NCBI GenBank assembly: GCA_964538675.1
Contig: CAZIGM010000004.1
Span: 1-64,000 of the forward strand
Direction: 5' to 3'
Origin: CAZIGM01 sp964538675
GTDB taxonomy: Bacteria > Bacillota > Bacilli > Tepidibacillales > Tepidibacillaceae
Length of the DNA: 64,000 nucleotides
The number at the start of each line of letters is the position of its first letter. Within the stretch, counting starts at the first letter, position 1. The position numbers were made by a program, and so were the translations under genes. The notes beneath the pieces are model-generated. The model was not told the origin of the DNA, ran no database searches, and was given only the letters and a program-made list of their open reading frames with translations. This document shows positions 44,882 through 54,705 of the stretch, in pieces.

Positions 44882-46756
44882 TCACACCATTATTTTACAA
44901 ATATCGTTTGTAAACTCGACTGGGTCAGTGATTGTTAATCCTTCAATCAAAAGAGCTTGATTATATAACAATTTTGTATACAAATCTAATTTGTCTTTAT
45001 CTTTTTCAAAAGCATCCTTTAATGATTCAAATACCTCATGATTCATATTAATTTCCAAAACTTTATCAGCTTTTATATTTGAATTATCAGGCATTGTTTT
45101 AAGTATTTTTTCCATTTCTATCGATACTTCACCATCCGTAGATAAACATACTGGATGGGTCTTTAATCTTTTTGATACCCTAACATCCTTTACTTTATCT
45201 GATAAAATGTTCTTCATATAAGAAAAAAGTTCTTTGTTTTCTTCTGCTGACTCAGTATTATCTTGATTTTCTTCTTCAATCCCTAAGTCGCCACTTGATA
45301 CAGATTTGAATTCCTTTTCTTTATAAGTCATCAACATCCTAATTGCGAATTCATCAATTTCATCTGTGAAATATAAGATTTCATATCCTTTTTCTGCTAT
45401 TACTTCTGTCTGAGGAAGTTTTTCAATTCTTTCATTGTTTTCCCCTGAAGCGTAATAAATATACTTTTGGTCTTCAGGCATTCTTGATACATATTCATCT
45501 AGGGTTACCAGCTTTTTCTCTTTTGATGAATAGAACATCAATAATTCTTGCAATACTTCTTTATTACTTCCAAAATCACTATACACTCCATATTTCAACT
45601 GTCTCCCAAAGGAATTATAAAATCTTTCGTACTTCTCTCTATCATCTTTTAATAAGTCTAGCAATTGACTTTTAATTTTACCTTTAATATTTTTAGCAAT
45701 TAACTTCAATTGTCGATCATGCTGCAACATTTCCCGCGAAATATTAAGAGATAAGTCTTCCGAATCAACCATTCCTTTAACAAAACTAAAATAATCTGGA
45801 AGTAAGTCTGAGCATTTTTCCATAATCAGCACGCCATTTGAATAAAGCTCTAATCCCTTTTCAAATTCCTTTGAATAGTAATCATAAGGCATCTGTTCTG
45901 GAATAAACAATATAGAGTTATATCTTACAACACCATCAACACTAATATGGATATGCTTCAAAGGCTTGTCAAAACCATAATGCTTCTCAGCATAAAAATT
46001 CTCGTAGTCCTCAAGTGTTAGTTCACTTTTATTCTTTCTCCAAATAGGAACCATACTATTAATAGTCTGTTCCTGTTTAACTTCTTCGAATTCATTCTCG
46101 CTATCCTCTTTAGGGATACTTTCTGTAACATCCATTTTTATAGGGTAACGAATAAAATCAGAGTATTTCTTTATAATTGCTTTTAAACGATACTCTTCTA
46201 AGTACTCATCATACATCTCATCTTCTGTATTCTCTTTGATTTTTAAAATAACCTCTGTACCAATATCAACTTTATCAGATGAAACAATTGTGTAACCATC
46301 TATACCTTTAGATTCCCACTTGTAAGCATCATCACTACCTAAAGCCTTACTAATTACAGTAACAACATCGGCTACCATAAAAGCTGAATAAAAGCCAACT
46401 CCGAATTGACCAATGATATCATGTCCATCTTTCAATTCATTTTCATTTTTAAATGCTAAAGAATCACTTCTAGCAATAATTCCAAGATTATTCTCAAGCT
46501 CTTCTTTTGTCATTCCAATACCAGTATCAGTGATTTTCAAGATTCTATTTTCCTTGTCAACTTCTACCTTTATGTAATAACTATCTTTATTAAATGTTAA
46601 CGTCTCATCAGTTAATGCCTTATAATAAATTTTATCAATCGCATCACTTGCATTTGAAATTAATTCTCTTAAAAATATCTCTTTGTGTGTATAAATAGAA
46701 TTAATCATCATTTCTAATAATCTTTTAGATTCTGCCTTAAACTGTTTTTTTGCCAT
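44882..46756 (-). CDS. htpG: Hsp90 chaperone HtpG
   Basis: This 624-residue Hsp90 has the N-terminal GHKL ATP site (ELISNASDAIDKI, DTGIGMTKEEL, GQFGVGFYSAF), a middle domain and a shorter C-terminal dimerisation domain. AAGGAG precedes the ATG. Its promoter with a CIRCE operator lies about 480 bp upstream, and a family A repeat fills most of the leader, so heat-shock control by HrcA is likely. Confidence 0.97.
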   Translation of the reverse strand: MAKKQFKAESKRLLEMMINSIYTHKEIFLRELISNASDAIDKIYYKALTDETLTFNKDSYYIKVEVDKENRILKITDTGIGMTKEELENNLGIIARSDSLAFKNENELKDGHDIIGQFGVGFYSAFMVADVVTVISKALGSDDAYKWESKGIDGYTIVSSDKVDIGTEVILKIKENTEDEMYDEYLEEYRLKAIIKKYSDFIRYPIKMDVTESIPKEDSENEFEEVKQEQTINSMVPIWRKNKSELTLEDYENFYAEKHYGFDKPLKHIHISVDGVVRYNSILFIPEQMPYDYYSKEFEKGLELYSNGVLIMEKCSDLLPDYFSFVKGMVDSEDLSLNISREMLQHDRQLKLIAKNIKGKIKSQLLDLLKDDREKYERFYNSFGRQLKYGVYSDFGSNKEVLQELLMFYSSKEKKLVTLDEYVSRMPEDQKYIYYASGENNERIEKLPQTEVIAEKGYEILYFTDEIDEFAIRMLMTYKEKEFKSVSSGDLGIEEENQDNTESAEENKELFSYMKNILSDKVKDVRVSKRLKTHPVCLSTDGEVSIEMEKILKTMPDNSNIKADKVLEINMNHEVFESLKDAFEKDKDKLDLYTKLLYNQALLIEGLTITDPVEFTNDICKIMV

Positions 46757-46778
46757 TCATTTTTTCTCCTTTCAATAT

Positions 46779-47183
46779 AAAGCCAAACTTTATTCAGATG
46801 GAGTTTTTCACCTAAAGGTATAAGTGCAACTAAGACTTACGCTTCGTTTAAACTTGCGTAAATCAAGTTTTCTTTAACTCCACCTAAATTCTAGCACTCA
46901 AGAGCACAAGTCATGCTAATGTGCTAAAGCACTTAGTCATGCTATGCAAGTGACGCTAAGACGCTAAAGTGCCAAGTCGTCCTATGTAACACTTATCCTA
47001 AATTCATTTTCCACCACTTAACATAGTAAGACTAGGGAACTTTGTTCCCTTAGTGAGACTTGTGTTCTTGATTATTCTTCTATGTTTATCTTCGTTGTGT
47101 GCATAGCACGACTTAATGCTTTAGCATTATAGCTTGACTTGCGCACTTTGTGTGTAAGTGGGAGTATAATCAATCAGGATAAA
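46779..47183. repeat. Intergenic repeat family A, copy A3 (longest)
   Basis: At 405 bp this is the longest A copy. It holds the modules of A1 and A2 plus a segment with the hairpin GGGAAC-TTTG-GTTCCC that recurs, varied, in A5. The right end (TATAATCAATCAGGATAAA) is diverged. It lies in the transcribed leader of htpG, ending 23 bp before the coding sequence. No gene is visible in it. Confidence 0.88.
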
Positions 47184-47237
47184 TACTACGTTATATACTA
47201 AATTTGTTGACTTTTAAAAAGTCTTAAAACTAAATAT

Positions 47238-47264
47238 TTAGCACTCTATCATCTTGAGTGCTAA
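47238..47264. promoter_or_regulatory. CIRCE operator (HrcA site)
   Basis: TTAGCACTC, nine bases (TATCATCTT), then GAGTGCTAA is a perfect CIRCE inverted repeat. It lies just downstream of the promoter at 47270-47298 on the minus strand, the classic operator position. Confidence 0.95.
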
Positions 47265-47269
47265 ATATT

Positions 47270-47298
47270 ATTTTAATAACTTTAAGAGTTTGAGTCAA
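47270..47298 (-). promoter_or_regulatory. Sigma-A promoter of htpG
   Basis: TTGACT (47298-47293), a 17-nt spacer and TAAAAT (47275-47270) precede the CIRCE element. The next gene downstream on this strand is htpG. Confidence 0.8.
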
Positions 47299-47333
47299 TA
47301 TGCTAAATGCACTATATGTTTTCCCACAGAAAA

Positions 47334-47382
47334 AAACCTGATATTAATTTATTAACTATTTAGTAAACTATTATACAGGTTT
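47334..47382 (-). terminator. nrdJ terminator
   Basis: On the minus strand AAACCTG and CAGGTTT pair around a long AT-rich loop and are followed by TTTTCTGTG. It lies directly after the nrdJ stop. Confidence 0.65.
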
Positions 47383-47391
47383 TGTCCTAAT

Positions 47392-49896
47392 TTACGAACA
47401 TCTTGTGTAGCCGCAGTTGATACAATGCTTGCAGCCTTCTTCGTTTACTAGTGAAGCACCACCACAGGCTGGACATAAATCTAATGAATCAGGCAAGAGA
47501 TCATCGACGAAAGTATTATCTAAAACAAATCCAATCTCATCATTTACACTATGTTTTTCTAAAGAGATATCCGAGGTTGCTGCTATTGGGTCATCCGAAT
47601 AATCACCATCCATATGAACTTCAATCGCCTTGGCAACAGCATCTGCAATTGATTCAACACGATTCGCCCCAAACCCTACTGCACCTGAGCCACCTATTCC
47701 TTTAAGATGTTTAATCAATAATCTAGCCTTGTTACCATCAGGTATCTCACCAAATCTTAAGAATAAAGTGGATACCCTACCTAATGCCTCAGACATTGCA
47801 AAAACATCACTACCAGCTTTACCTACATTTACAATAACCTCAAATGGTTTACCATCTACATCATTTATCGTAATGTACGCTTTTCCTAACGGTGTATTTA
47901 ATTTATACGTCGCACCCATCAATTTCTTTGGTCTGCGTCTATATTCCTTATCAAGTTTACCTTCACTATTTTCCTTAATTTCTTTCTCTTCTATAGAAAG
48001 CACCTGTTCATCGCGACTTCCATCACGATATATTGTTACTCCCTTACAACCTAACTCATATGCATATTCATATAGTTTCTTAGTATCTTCAACTGTAAAA
48101 TTTGCTGGCGCATTAGCTGTCTTACTGATTGACGAGTCTACCCATTTTTGAATTACTGCTTGTACCTTGATATGATCTTCTGCAGTTAAATCCATAGCAG
48201 TTGTGAAATAATCTGGCAATTCTTCACTTGGGTTTTGTTCCAACCATTCTCTTGCGATAGGGACATATTGCTTGTCATTTCCAAGTCTACTTTGACGTAC
48301 ATATTCAAAAGCAAAATATGGTTCAATACCTGTAGAAGTCCCAACCATAGTACCAGTACTTCCAGTAGGAGCTTGCGTAAGTGTCGTTACATTTCTTATC
48401 CCTCTATTTTTAATAGCTTCCTTAACTTCCTCATCAAACTGTTCGATAAATTTGCTTTGTAAATATTTATCTCTATCAAACATTTTAAAAGAACCTTTTT
48501 CTAAAGCGATTTCTGTAGAAGCCATATATGCTTGCTTTGCAATAAAATTATATAATTTATCTAAAAATACAATACATTCTTGACTACCATATCGTATTTT
48601 TATTTTTATAAGCATTTCTGCCAAACCCATAGTTCCTAAGCCGATTCTACGTTCATTCATTTGGTTTTCTTTATTTTCTTCAAAATGATAAGGAGTAGCA
48701 TCTATAACATTATCCAAGAATCTAACTGATATCTTGATTGTTTCACTTAGACTATCCCAATCTACCTCTTCATCCTTCACAAATTTCGCCAAATTTATCG
48801 ATGACAGATTACAAACGCCCCATGCTGGCAGACCTTGCTCTGCGCAAGGATTTGTACAGACTATTTGATTAAAATACCAACTATTAGACAAGTCATTATA
48901 GTGCTCGATAAATACTATTCCAGGCTCTGCAGATTTCCATGCAGATTCAATGATTTCATGCCATATCTCTCTAGCTTTAATAGTCTTATGTATCTTAATC
49001 GGTTTCCCAAGCTGTTGCCATTTCTTTATGTCTCCATCCCAAATCTCATCATATTCTGAATCTGTGGTATCTGGAAATATTAAATCCCAATCAAGATCTT
49101 CTTTAACTGCTGTCATAAAAGCATTGCTTATTCCAAGTGATAAATTAGCATTTGTGATAAGATCTCTTTTCTGTTTAATTGTGATAAATTCCATAATATC
49201 CGGATGCCAGTCGTTTAGCATTAACATCAAAGCACCTCTACGACTTCCACCCTGTTCAATCAATCCAGTGGTATAACTAAATAAGCCTCCCCATGAAACA
49301 GCTCCACTTGATGAACCATTAACACCTTTTACAACACCCCTTCTTGGTCTTAACGATGAAAGGTTAACTCCAACTCCGCCACCACGTGACATGATTTCAG
49401 TCATCTGTGTTAATGTATCCATTATTCCACCACGACTATCCTTTGGTGAGGGAATAACGTAACAATTGAAAAGTGTTAATTGATCATTTGTACCTGCACC
49501 AGCTGCAATTCTCCCTGCTGGTACTAACTTCCAATCATCTAATACATGACGAAATTTTTCTTCCCACTCTTTTCTTTTTTCTGGAACTTCAACAGCAGCA
49601 ATCGCTTGAGCTAAACGATTCCACATCTGTTCTGGAGTTATCTCGATAGGCTTTTTCATATCATCTTTTACAGTATCAATAACTTGTCCACTTCTTAACT
49701 CAACTTTATATAAATTATCTTCAATAGATAATACCTTCCCAATTTCCTTTTGAGGAAACTTTGGATCATCTTTTGTTAAGATAATTACAGTATCACCAAT
49801 GAAAATATCGTCGTTAGCTTCATCTTTTAACGCATACCTATCTAAAAAAATTTTTTCGCTTAATCCTTCTAATTGTGAACAAGTATTTTTTTTCAT
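47392..49896 (-). CDS. nrdJ: Adenosylcobalamin-dependent (class II) ribonucleotide reductase
   Basis: The 834-residue protein has the RNR barrel with NCYVIPSPKDSRGGI, GGGVGVNLSSLRPRRG, NPCAEQGLPAWGVCNLSSI and TQAPTGSTGTM. A TSCPD-type domain follows near 680-780, and the C-terminus is a zinc ribbon CPACGG...CINCGYTRCS. It makes deoxynucleotides without oxygen, using B12. Paired NrdR boxes overlap the promoter. No B12 riboswitch was found in the leader. Confidence 0.97.
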   Translation of the reverse strand: MKKNTCSQLEGLSEKIFLDRYALKDEANDDIFIGDTVIILTKDDPKFPQKEIGKVLSIEDNLYKVELRSGQVIDTVKDDMKKPIEITPEQMWNRLAQAIAAVEVPEKRKEWEEKFRHVLDDWKLVPAGRIAAGAGTNDQLTLFNCYVIPSPKDSRGGIMDTLTQMTEIMSRGGGVGVNLSSLRPRRGVVKGVNGSSSGAVSWGGLFSYTTGLIEQGGSRRGALMLMLNDWHPDIMEFITIKQKRDLITNANLSLGISNAFMTAVKEDLDWDLIFPDTTDSEYDEIWDGDIKKWQQLGKPIKIHKTIKAREIWHEIIESAWKSAEPGIVFIEHYNDLSNSWYFNQIVCTNPCAEQGLPAWGVCNLSSINLAKFVKDEEVDWDSLSETIKISVRFLDNVIDATPYHFEENKENQMNERRIGLGTMGLAEMLIKIKIRYGSQECIVFLDKLYNFIAKQAYMASTEIALEKGSFKMFDRDKYLQSKFIEQFDEEVKEAIKNRGIRNVTTLTQAPTGSTGTMVGTSTGIEPYFAFEYVRQSRLGNDKQYVPIAREWLEQNPSEELPDYFTTAMDLTAEDHIKVQAVIQKWVDSSISKTANAPANFTVEDTKKLYEYAYELGCKGVTIYRDGSRDEQVLSIEEKEIKENSEGKLDKEYRRRPKKLMGATYKLNTPLGKAYITINDVDGKPFEVIVNVGKAGSDVFAMSEALGRVSTLFLRFGEIPDGNKARLLIKHLKGIGGSGAVGFGANRVESIADAVAKAIEVHMDGDYSDDPIAATSDISLEKHSVNDEIGFVLDNTFVDDLLPDSLDLCPACGGASLVNEEGCKHCINCGYTRCS

Positions 49897-49959
49897 ATTA
49901 AGTCACCTTTCATTACAAAATTTCCGTAAAACCCTTAGTACTAAAGATTTATCCCGTTC

Positions 49960-50002
49960 CTATATATTGTGCATTATTGTTATTATACAATACTATATAT
50001 TG
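49960..50002 (-). promoter_or_regulatory. Paired NrdR boxes with nrdJ promoter
   Basis: CAATATATAG occurs twice on the minus strand (50002-49993 and 49969-49960), with a start-to-start distance of 33 bp, about three helical turns, as in known NrdR box pairs. TATAAT at 49987-49982 lies between them, with TTGGAA 18 nt upstream. Binding of NrdR would cover the spacer and start region. Confidence 0.8.
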
Positions 50003-50110
50003 AGATTCCAATGACAAAACTAGCAAAAAAATGAGTTTGATTTAATAAATCTAATCCAATTTAACTATTTCTACTTTATCCTTATTTTTTTAATTTTAGT
50101 TATAATTTTA

Positions 50111-50214
50111 TAAAGTCTCACTTAGTTCTGTTTTTAACAGAACTAAGTGAGACTTATCCTAAATTCAACTTCCTCGACTTAAATTAAGTGGGAGTTCTAT
50201 CATATCTGGATAAT
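50111..50214. repeat. Intergenic repeat family A, copy A4 (short)
   Basis: This 104-bp copy lacks the usual left end. It begins with a perfect 18-bp hairpin (AAGTCTCACTTAGTTCTG and complement, 50113-50155), then GACTTATCCTAAATTCA and the conserved right end TATCATATCTGGATAA. It lies in the 402-bp gap between gcvPB and nrdJ. Confidence 0.85.
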
Positions 50215-50228
50215 TTATTTTGCAAAAT

Positions 50229-50268
50229 AAATCAAAGCTAATTCATTTTTTTGAATTAACTTTGATTT
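50229..50268 (-). terminator. Terminator of the gcv operon
   Basis: On the minus strand AAATCAAAG-TTAATTCA and TGAATTA-GCTTTGATTT form a long stem around a run of A, followed by ATTTTGC. It lies 30 bp after the gcvPB stop. Confidence 0.8.
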
Positions 50269-50298
50269 CAAAAGATAACAGACTTCGAAAATATTTGA

Positions 50299-51762
50299 CT
50301 ACCCATTATGTCCAGTATATTTTAGTATTGGTTTTCTAGCCGCGTTCACCTCGTCTAAACGTCCTACTACAGTTGTATAAGGTGCCTCTAAAATATTATC
50401 AGGATTATTTTCTACTTCTTTAGCAATCCCTATTAATATATCGATAAAATTGTCTAGTGTTTCCTTACTTTCTGTTTCGGTTGGCTCTATCATTAAACAC
50501 TCTTCTACTATTAATGGAAAATAGATTGTTGGAGGATGTACTCCATAATCTAACAACCTTTTCGCAATATCTAGTGTTCGTACACCATTCTTTTTTTGTT
50601 TAGCTCCGGAAATTACAAATTCATGCATACAAAATCTTTTGTAAGGAACTTCAAAATAACTTTCAAGCTTTTTTAACATATAATTAGCATTAAGGACAGC
50701 ATTAATAGAGACAGCCTTTAGTCCCTCTGGTCCCATTGTTTTAATATAGGTATATGCTTTAACGAGTACACCAAAATTACCATAATATAGCTTAACTCTT
50801 CCAATAGAATTCGGAATATCGTAATTTAAATAAAACCTATCTTCTTCCCTTGCAACTATTGGTTTTGGTAAAAACGGAGTCAAAATGTTTTTCACCCCAA
50901 CCGGTCCCGCCCCAGGACCTCCTCCTCCATGCGGAGTTGAAAACGTTTTGTGAAGATTAAGGTGTACAACGTCAAATCCCATATCGCCAGGTCGAGTTAT
51001 CCCTAATATCGCATTTGCATTAGCTCCATCATAGTATAATAAACCACCAGCATCATGAATAATTTTTGCAATTTCTAAAATATCCTTTTCAAATAGTCCT
51101 AATGTATTTGGATTAGTAAGCATTAATGCAGCGGTATCTTCTCCAACAATATCTTTTAAAGCATTTACATCAACATTCCCGTCAGTATTAGAATTAACAG
51201 TAATTACTTCTAGCCCCGCGATAATTGCTGAAGCTGGATTAGTCCCATGAGCGGAATCTGGAATTATCACCTTAGTTCTTTTATAGTCTTTACGACTATT
51301 ATGATAAGCCTTAATCATCATTAATCCAGTCCATTCACCATGTGCACCTGCAGCTGGCTGTAAAGTTACTTTATCCATACCAGTTAATTCTTGAAGATTT
51401 TCTTGTAAATTATACATTAATTCTAATGAACCCTGAATAGTCGACTCTAATTGATATGGATGAATCCAATTAAAACCGGAAAATCTCGCAATATCTTCAT
51501 TCACCTTTGGATTATATTTCATTGTACAAGAACCTAATGGATAAAATCCTGAATCAACACCATGATTTCTATTAGACAATTCAGTATAATGCCTTATTAA
51601 ATCTACTTCTGATACTTCTGGAAATTCAGGTGCACTATCACGCATTAACTCTTTAGGTAATAAATCTGTCAATTCCACCTCTGATACATCTAAAGCAGTC
51701 AAACTATAGGCTGTTCTTTCCTTTTTACTCAGCTCAAAAATGAGGGCTTTTTCTTTTCTCAT
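50299..51762 (-). CDS. gcvPB: Glycine dehydrogenase (decarboxylating) subunit 2
   Basis: The 487-residue protein carries the PLP-lysine motif NLHKTFSTPHGGGGPG. The split P-protein form (GcvPA + GcvPB) is typical of Firmicutes. It decarboxylates glycine and loads aminomethyl onto GcvH. It overlaps the gcvPA end by 4 nt. Confidence 0.97.
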   Translation of the reverse strand: MRKEKALIFELSKKERTAYSLTALDVSEVELTDLLPKELMRDSAPEFPEVSEVDLIRHYTELSNRNHGVDSGFYPLGSCTMKYNPKVNEDIARFSGFNWIHPYQLESTIQGSLELMYNLQENLQELTGMDKVTLQPAAGAHGEWTGLMMIKAYHNSRKDYKRTKVIIPDSAHGTNPASAIIAGLEVITVNSNTDGNVDVNALKDIVGEDTAALMLTNPNTLGLFEKDILEIAKIIHDAGGLLYYDGANANAILGITRPGDMGFDVVHLNLHKTFSTPHGGGGPGAGPVGVKNILTPFLPKPIVAREEDRFYLNYDIPNSIGRVKLYYGNFGVLVKAYTYIKTMGPEGLKAVSINAVLNANYMLKKLESYFEVPYKRFCMHEFVISGAKQKKNGVRTLDIAKRLLDYGVHPPTIYFPLIVEECLMIEPTETESKETLDNFIDILIGIAKEVENNPDNILEAPYTTVVGRLDEVNAARKPILKYTGHNG

Positions 51763-53102
51763 AGCAATCCCTCCAATATAGCTGCAAACTCATCTATTTG
51801 CTCTTTTGTTTTTTCCTCTGTAACTGCAATTAACATTGCACCATTCATTGAAAGGTAATGTTCGCTTAAATCATAGCCACCAATAATATTATATTGTAAT
51901 AGCTTATTATTAATTTCAAAAACTGGCTTTGATAACTTAATAACAAATTCATTAAAAAATGGACTATCAAAGACAGCTTCTACACCATCAATCGCTGTGA
52001 TAACTTTGTAAGCATAATGAGCTTTTTTAATATTTTGTTTTGCCACTTCTTGAATACCCTCTTTGCCCATCGCACTCATATAAACGGCTGAAGCTAAAGC
52101 CATAAGAGCTTGATTTGAGCAAATATTTGAAGTCGCCTTTTCACGACGTATATGTTGCTCACGTGCTTGTAAGGTTAAAACAAAACCCCTGTTACCCTCT
52201 TTATCTGTTGTCTGTCCAACAATACGTCCCGGCATTTTTCTAACCAGTTTTGAAATAGTAGCAAAAAATCCAGCATGTGGTCCACCTAAGGAAGGAGGAA
52301 TACCCATTGGCTGACAATCTCCAATAACTATATCTGCTTTATAATCACCAGGAGATTTCAAAATCGGTAGCGCCATTGGATTAACGCTCATAATATATAA
52401 AGCTTTATTATCATGTGCAATTTTTTCAATTAAGGATAATTCTTCAATTATTCCAAAAAAGTTAGGATATTGCACTATAACAGCTGCAGTTCGATTATCT
52501 ACGACTTTTTCAAGTTCATTTAGATCAGTTTTGCCATCTTTAAGCTTTACTTCAATAACTTCTATACCCAGACCTTTTGCTCTGGTCTTTAGTATTTCTC
52601 TAGCTTCAGGATGAACAGCAGCAGAGACTACAACCTTGTTTAAGCCTGTTGTTGCTATTGCCATTGCTGCCGCTTCTGCTAATGCAGTTCCTCCATCATA
52701 CATTGATGAATTTGCAGCATCCATACCAGTTAATTCAGCTATTAAAGTCTGAAATTCAAATAATGCTTGGAGTCCTCCTTGACTAATCTCAGGTTGATAA
52801 GGGGTATACGCAGTATAAAATTCTGAGCGGGCAATAACGTGATTGACTATACTAGGTATAAAATGTTGATATACTCCAGCACCTAAGAAACTAGAATAAT
52901 CATTTATGGTTATATTTTTATTCGCCAATCTAGACATATATGTAACGATTTCTTGTTCTGACATCGCTTTAGGAATATTTAATTTACCCTTTCGGATAAT
53001 ATTAGGAACATCAGCAAATAAATCCTCCTCAGATTTTATACCAATTGCTGCCAACATTTCTTCTCTATCCCTTTTAGTATTTGGAATATATCGGGATTCC
53101 AT
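51759..53102 (-). CDS. gcvPA: Glycine dehydrogenase (decarboxylating) subunit 1
   Basis: From ATG 53102, which has GGGGAGGG about 10 nt upstream, the protein has 447 residues. It begins ESRYIPNTKRDREEMLAAIG, the usual family N-terminus. It lacks the PLP lysine, as expected, and pairs with GcvPB. Confidence 0.96.
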   Translation of the reverse strand: MESRYIPNTKRDREEMLAAIGIKSEEDLFADVPNIIRKGKLNIPKAMSEQEIVTYMSRLANKNITINDYSSFLGAGVYQHFIPSIVNHVIARSEFYTAYTPYQPEISQGGLQALFEFQTLIAELTGMDAANSSMYDGGTALAEAAAMAIATTGLNKVVVSAAVHPEAREILKTRAKGLGIEVIEVKLKDGKTDLNELEKVVDNRTAAVIVQYPNFFGIIEELSLIEKIAHDNKALYIMSVNPMALPILKSPGDYKADIVIGDCQPMGIPPSLGGPHAGFFATISKLVRKMPGRIVGQTTDKEGNRGFVLTLQAREQHIRREKATSNICSNQALMALASAVYMSAMGKEGIQEVAKQNIKKAHYAYKVITAIDGVEAVFDSPFFNEFVIKLSKPVFEINNKLLQYNIIGGYDLSEHYLSMNGAMLIAVTEEKTKEQIDEFAAILEGLL

Positions 53103-53121
53103 TTTTATATTTACCCTCCCC

Positions 53122-53514
53122 TTAATCTCTATCTTGCAAAAATGCTTCATACTCCTCTGCTGATAGCAATTGTTCTAAATCAGACTTATCACTTACTTCA
53201 ACTGTAATAATCCAACCATTTTCATATGGTTTCTCATTTAAAAGTTCTGGTGAATCCTCTAGATTTTCATTCACTTCCAATACTTTTCCACTTAATGGTG
53301 AATATATTTCTGATACAGCTTTTACAGATTCAACTGAACCAAAAGTCTCTCCTATAACAACCTGATTCCCTACTTCAGGTAACTCAACGAAAACAATATC
53401 CCCTAATGAAAGTTGAGCGTAATCAGTAATTCCAATACGCACCTTGTTATCACCTATTACCTCCACCCATTCATGCTCCTTACTATACTTAAAAGATTTA
53501 TTCACATCACTCAT
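53122..53514 (-). CDS. gcvH: Glycine cleavage system H protein
   Basis: The 130-residue lipoyl carrier has GSVESVKAVSEIYSPLSG, with K65 the lipoylation site. It shuttles the aminomethyl group between P and T proteins. Unlike in B. subtilis, gcvH lies inside the gcv operon, between gcvT and gcvPA. Confidence 0.97.
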   Translation of the reverse strand: MSDVNKSFKYSKEHEWVEVIGDNKVRIGITDYAQLSLGDIVFVELPEVGNQVVIGETFGSVESVKAVSEIYSPLSGKVLEVNENLEDSPELLNEKPYENGWIITVEVSDKSDLEQLLSAEEYEAFLQDRD

Positions 53515-53527
53515 TTAATACCCTCCT

Positions 53528-54625
53528 TTATTTTGCCCTTTTATAAAAAGGTGTCTTTACAATTTTTGCTTTCACTTTTTTATTTCTAATTTCAACAAAT
53601 AACTCATTTCCAATATCCGCATATTCTTTTTTTATTAATGCTAACCCTACATTTTTTTTCAGTGTTGGTGATTGTGTTCCTGTAGTAATCTTACCTATTA
53701 GCTCATCATTTGAATATACTAAATAATCAGATCTAGGTATACCTCTTTCAATCATTTCTACACCTATCAATTTTCTGTCAGCTCCACTTTCCTTTTGTTC
53801 TTTTAACACATCCCTCCCATTAAAATCTCCTTTATCTAATTTTACAAAAATACCTAATCCAGCTTCAATTGGTGTTATAGATTCAGAAAGCTCTTGTCCA
53901 TATAAAGGAAGTCTGGCTTCAAATCTTAATGTATCTCTCGCACCAAGTCCACAAGGAATAACACCATCTTCTTTTCCTATCTCTAATATTTTTCCCCAAA
54001 GGTTCAGTGCATTTTCATTTAATGTATATAATTCAAAACCATCTTCACCTGTATATCCTGTTCGGGAGATAAGCACTTTTATACCATCTATATTGACATC
54101 ATCGACAAAATTATATGTTTTTATAGTAGATAAATTAGAATCAGTAATTTTTTGCAACACTTTTTCAGCTAACGGTCCCTGAAGTGCTAATTGAGATATG
54201 TATTTTGAAATATTTATTAATTTAACATCCCCTTCAATATTACTTTCTAACCAGTTCATATCTTTTTCAATATTAGAGGCATTAATTACAAGCAAATAAT
54301 AATCTTCGGAATATCTATATACCAGTAAATCATCAACTATACCTCCATTAGGAAAACACATGGGACTATAAAGTACTTTACCATCAATCAATTTGGAAAC
54401 ATCATTTGTTAATAATCTTTGCAAATATTTTAATGAATCCTTTCCTTTTACCTCAACTTCCCCCATGTGAGAAACATCGAACAATCCTGCCCGTTCCCTA
54501 ACCGCTTGATGCTCTTCCAAAATACTTGAAAATTGTACTGGCAATTCCCATCCACCAAAATCTATAATTTTTCCTCCATATTGTTTATATAGTGGATAAA
54601 TTGATGTACGTTTCAAAGTTGTCAT
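53528..54625 (-). CDS. gcvT: Glycine cleavage system aminomethyltransferase
   Basis: The 365-residue T protein has DFGGWELPVQFSSI, FDVSHMGEVEVKG, GYTGEDGFELY and GLGARDTLRFEA, all family signatures. It transfers the methylene group to tetrahydrofolate. It is the first gene of the operon, directly after the glycine riboswitch. Confidence 0.97.
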   Translation of the reverse strand: MTTLKRTSIYPLYKQYGGKIIDFGGWELPVQFSSILEEHQAVRERAGLFDVSHMGEVEVKGKDSLKYLQRLLTNDVSKLIDGKVLYSPMCFPNGGIVDDLLVYRYSEDYYLLVINASNIEKDMNWLESNIEGDVKLINISKYISQLALQGPLAEKVLQKITDSNLSTIKTYNFVDDVNIDGIKVLISRTGYTGEDGFELYTLNENALNLWGKILEIGKEDGVIPCGLGARDTLRFEARLPLYGQELSESITPIEAGLGIFVKLDKGDFNGRDVLKEQKESGADRKLIGVEMIERGIPRSDYLVYSNDELIGKITTGTQSPTLKKNVGLALIKKEYADIGNELFVEIRNKKVKAKIVKTPFYKRAK

Positions 54626-54682
54626 AAAAGTACCCCCATTAACATATTATTAAAGTTTTCTGGATAAATAAAAAAACATAGT

Positions 54683-54705
54683 AAAAAAGATAGAAAAATA
54701 TCTTT
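54683..54705 (-). terminator. Candidate expression-platform terminator of the glycine riboswitch
   Basis: On the minus strand AAAGATA and TATCTTT pair around TTTTTC and run into TTT. The 5' arm overlaps the end of the second aptamer, so glycine binding could prevent the hairpin. Confidence 0.55.

Noticed and set aside
47417..48151. Several plus-strand open frames across nrdJ
   Set aside because: They are antisense shadows of a well-conserved gene and have no ribosome sites or domains.
49897..50298. Cobalamin riboswitch expected for a B12-dependent reductase
   Set aside because: No B12-box-like conserved block could be found; the gap holds NrdR boxes, repeat A4 and the gcv terminator.
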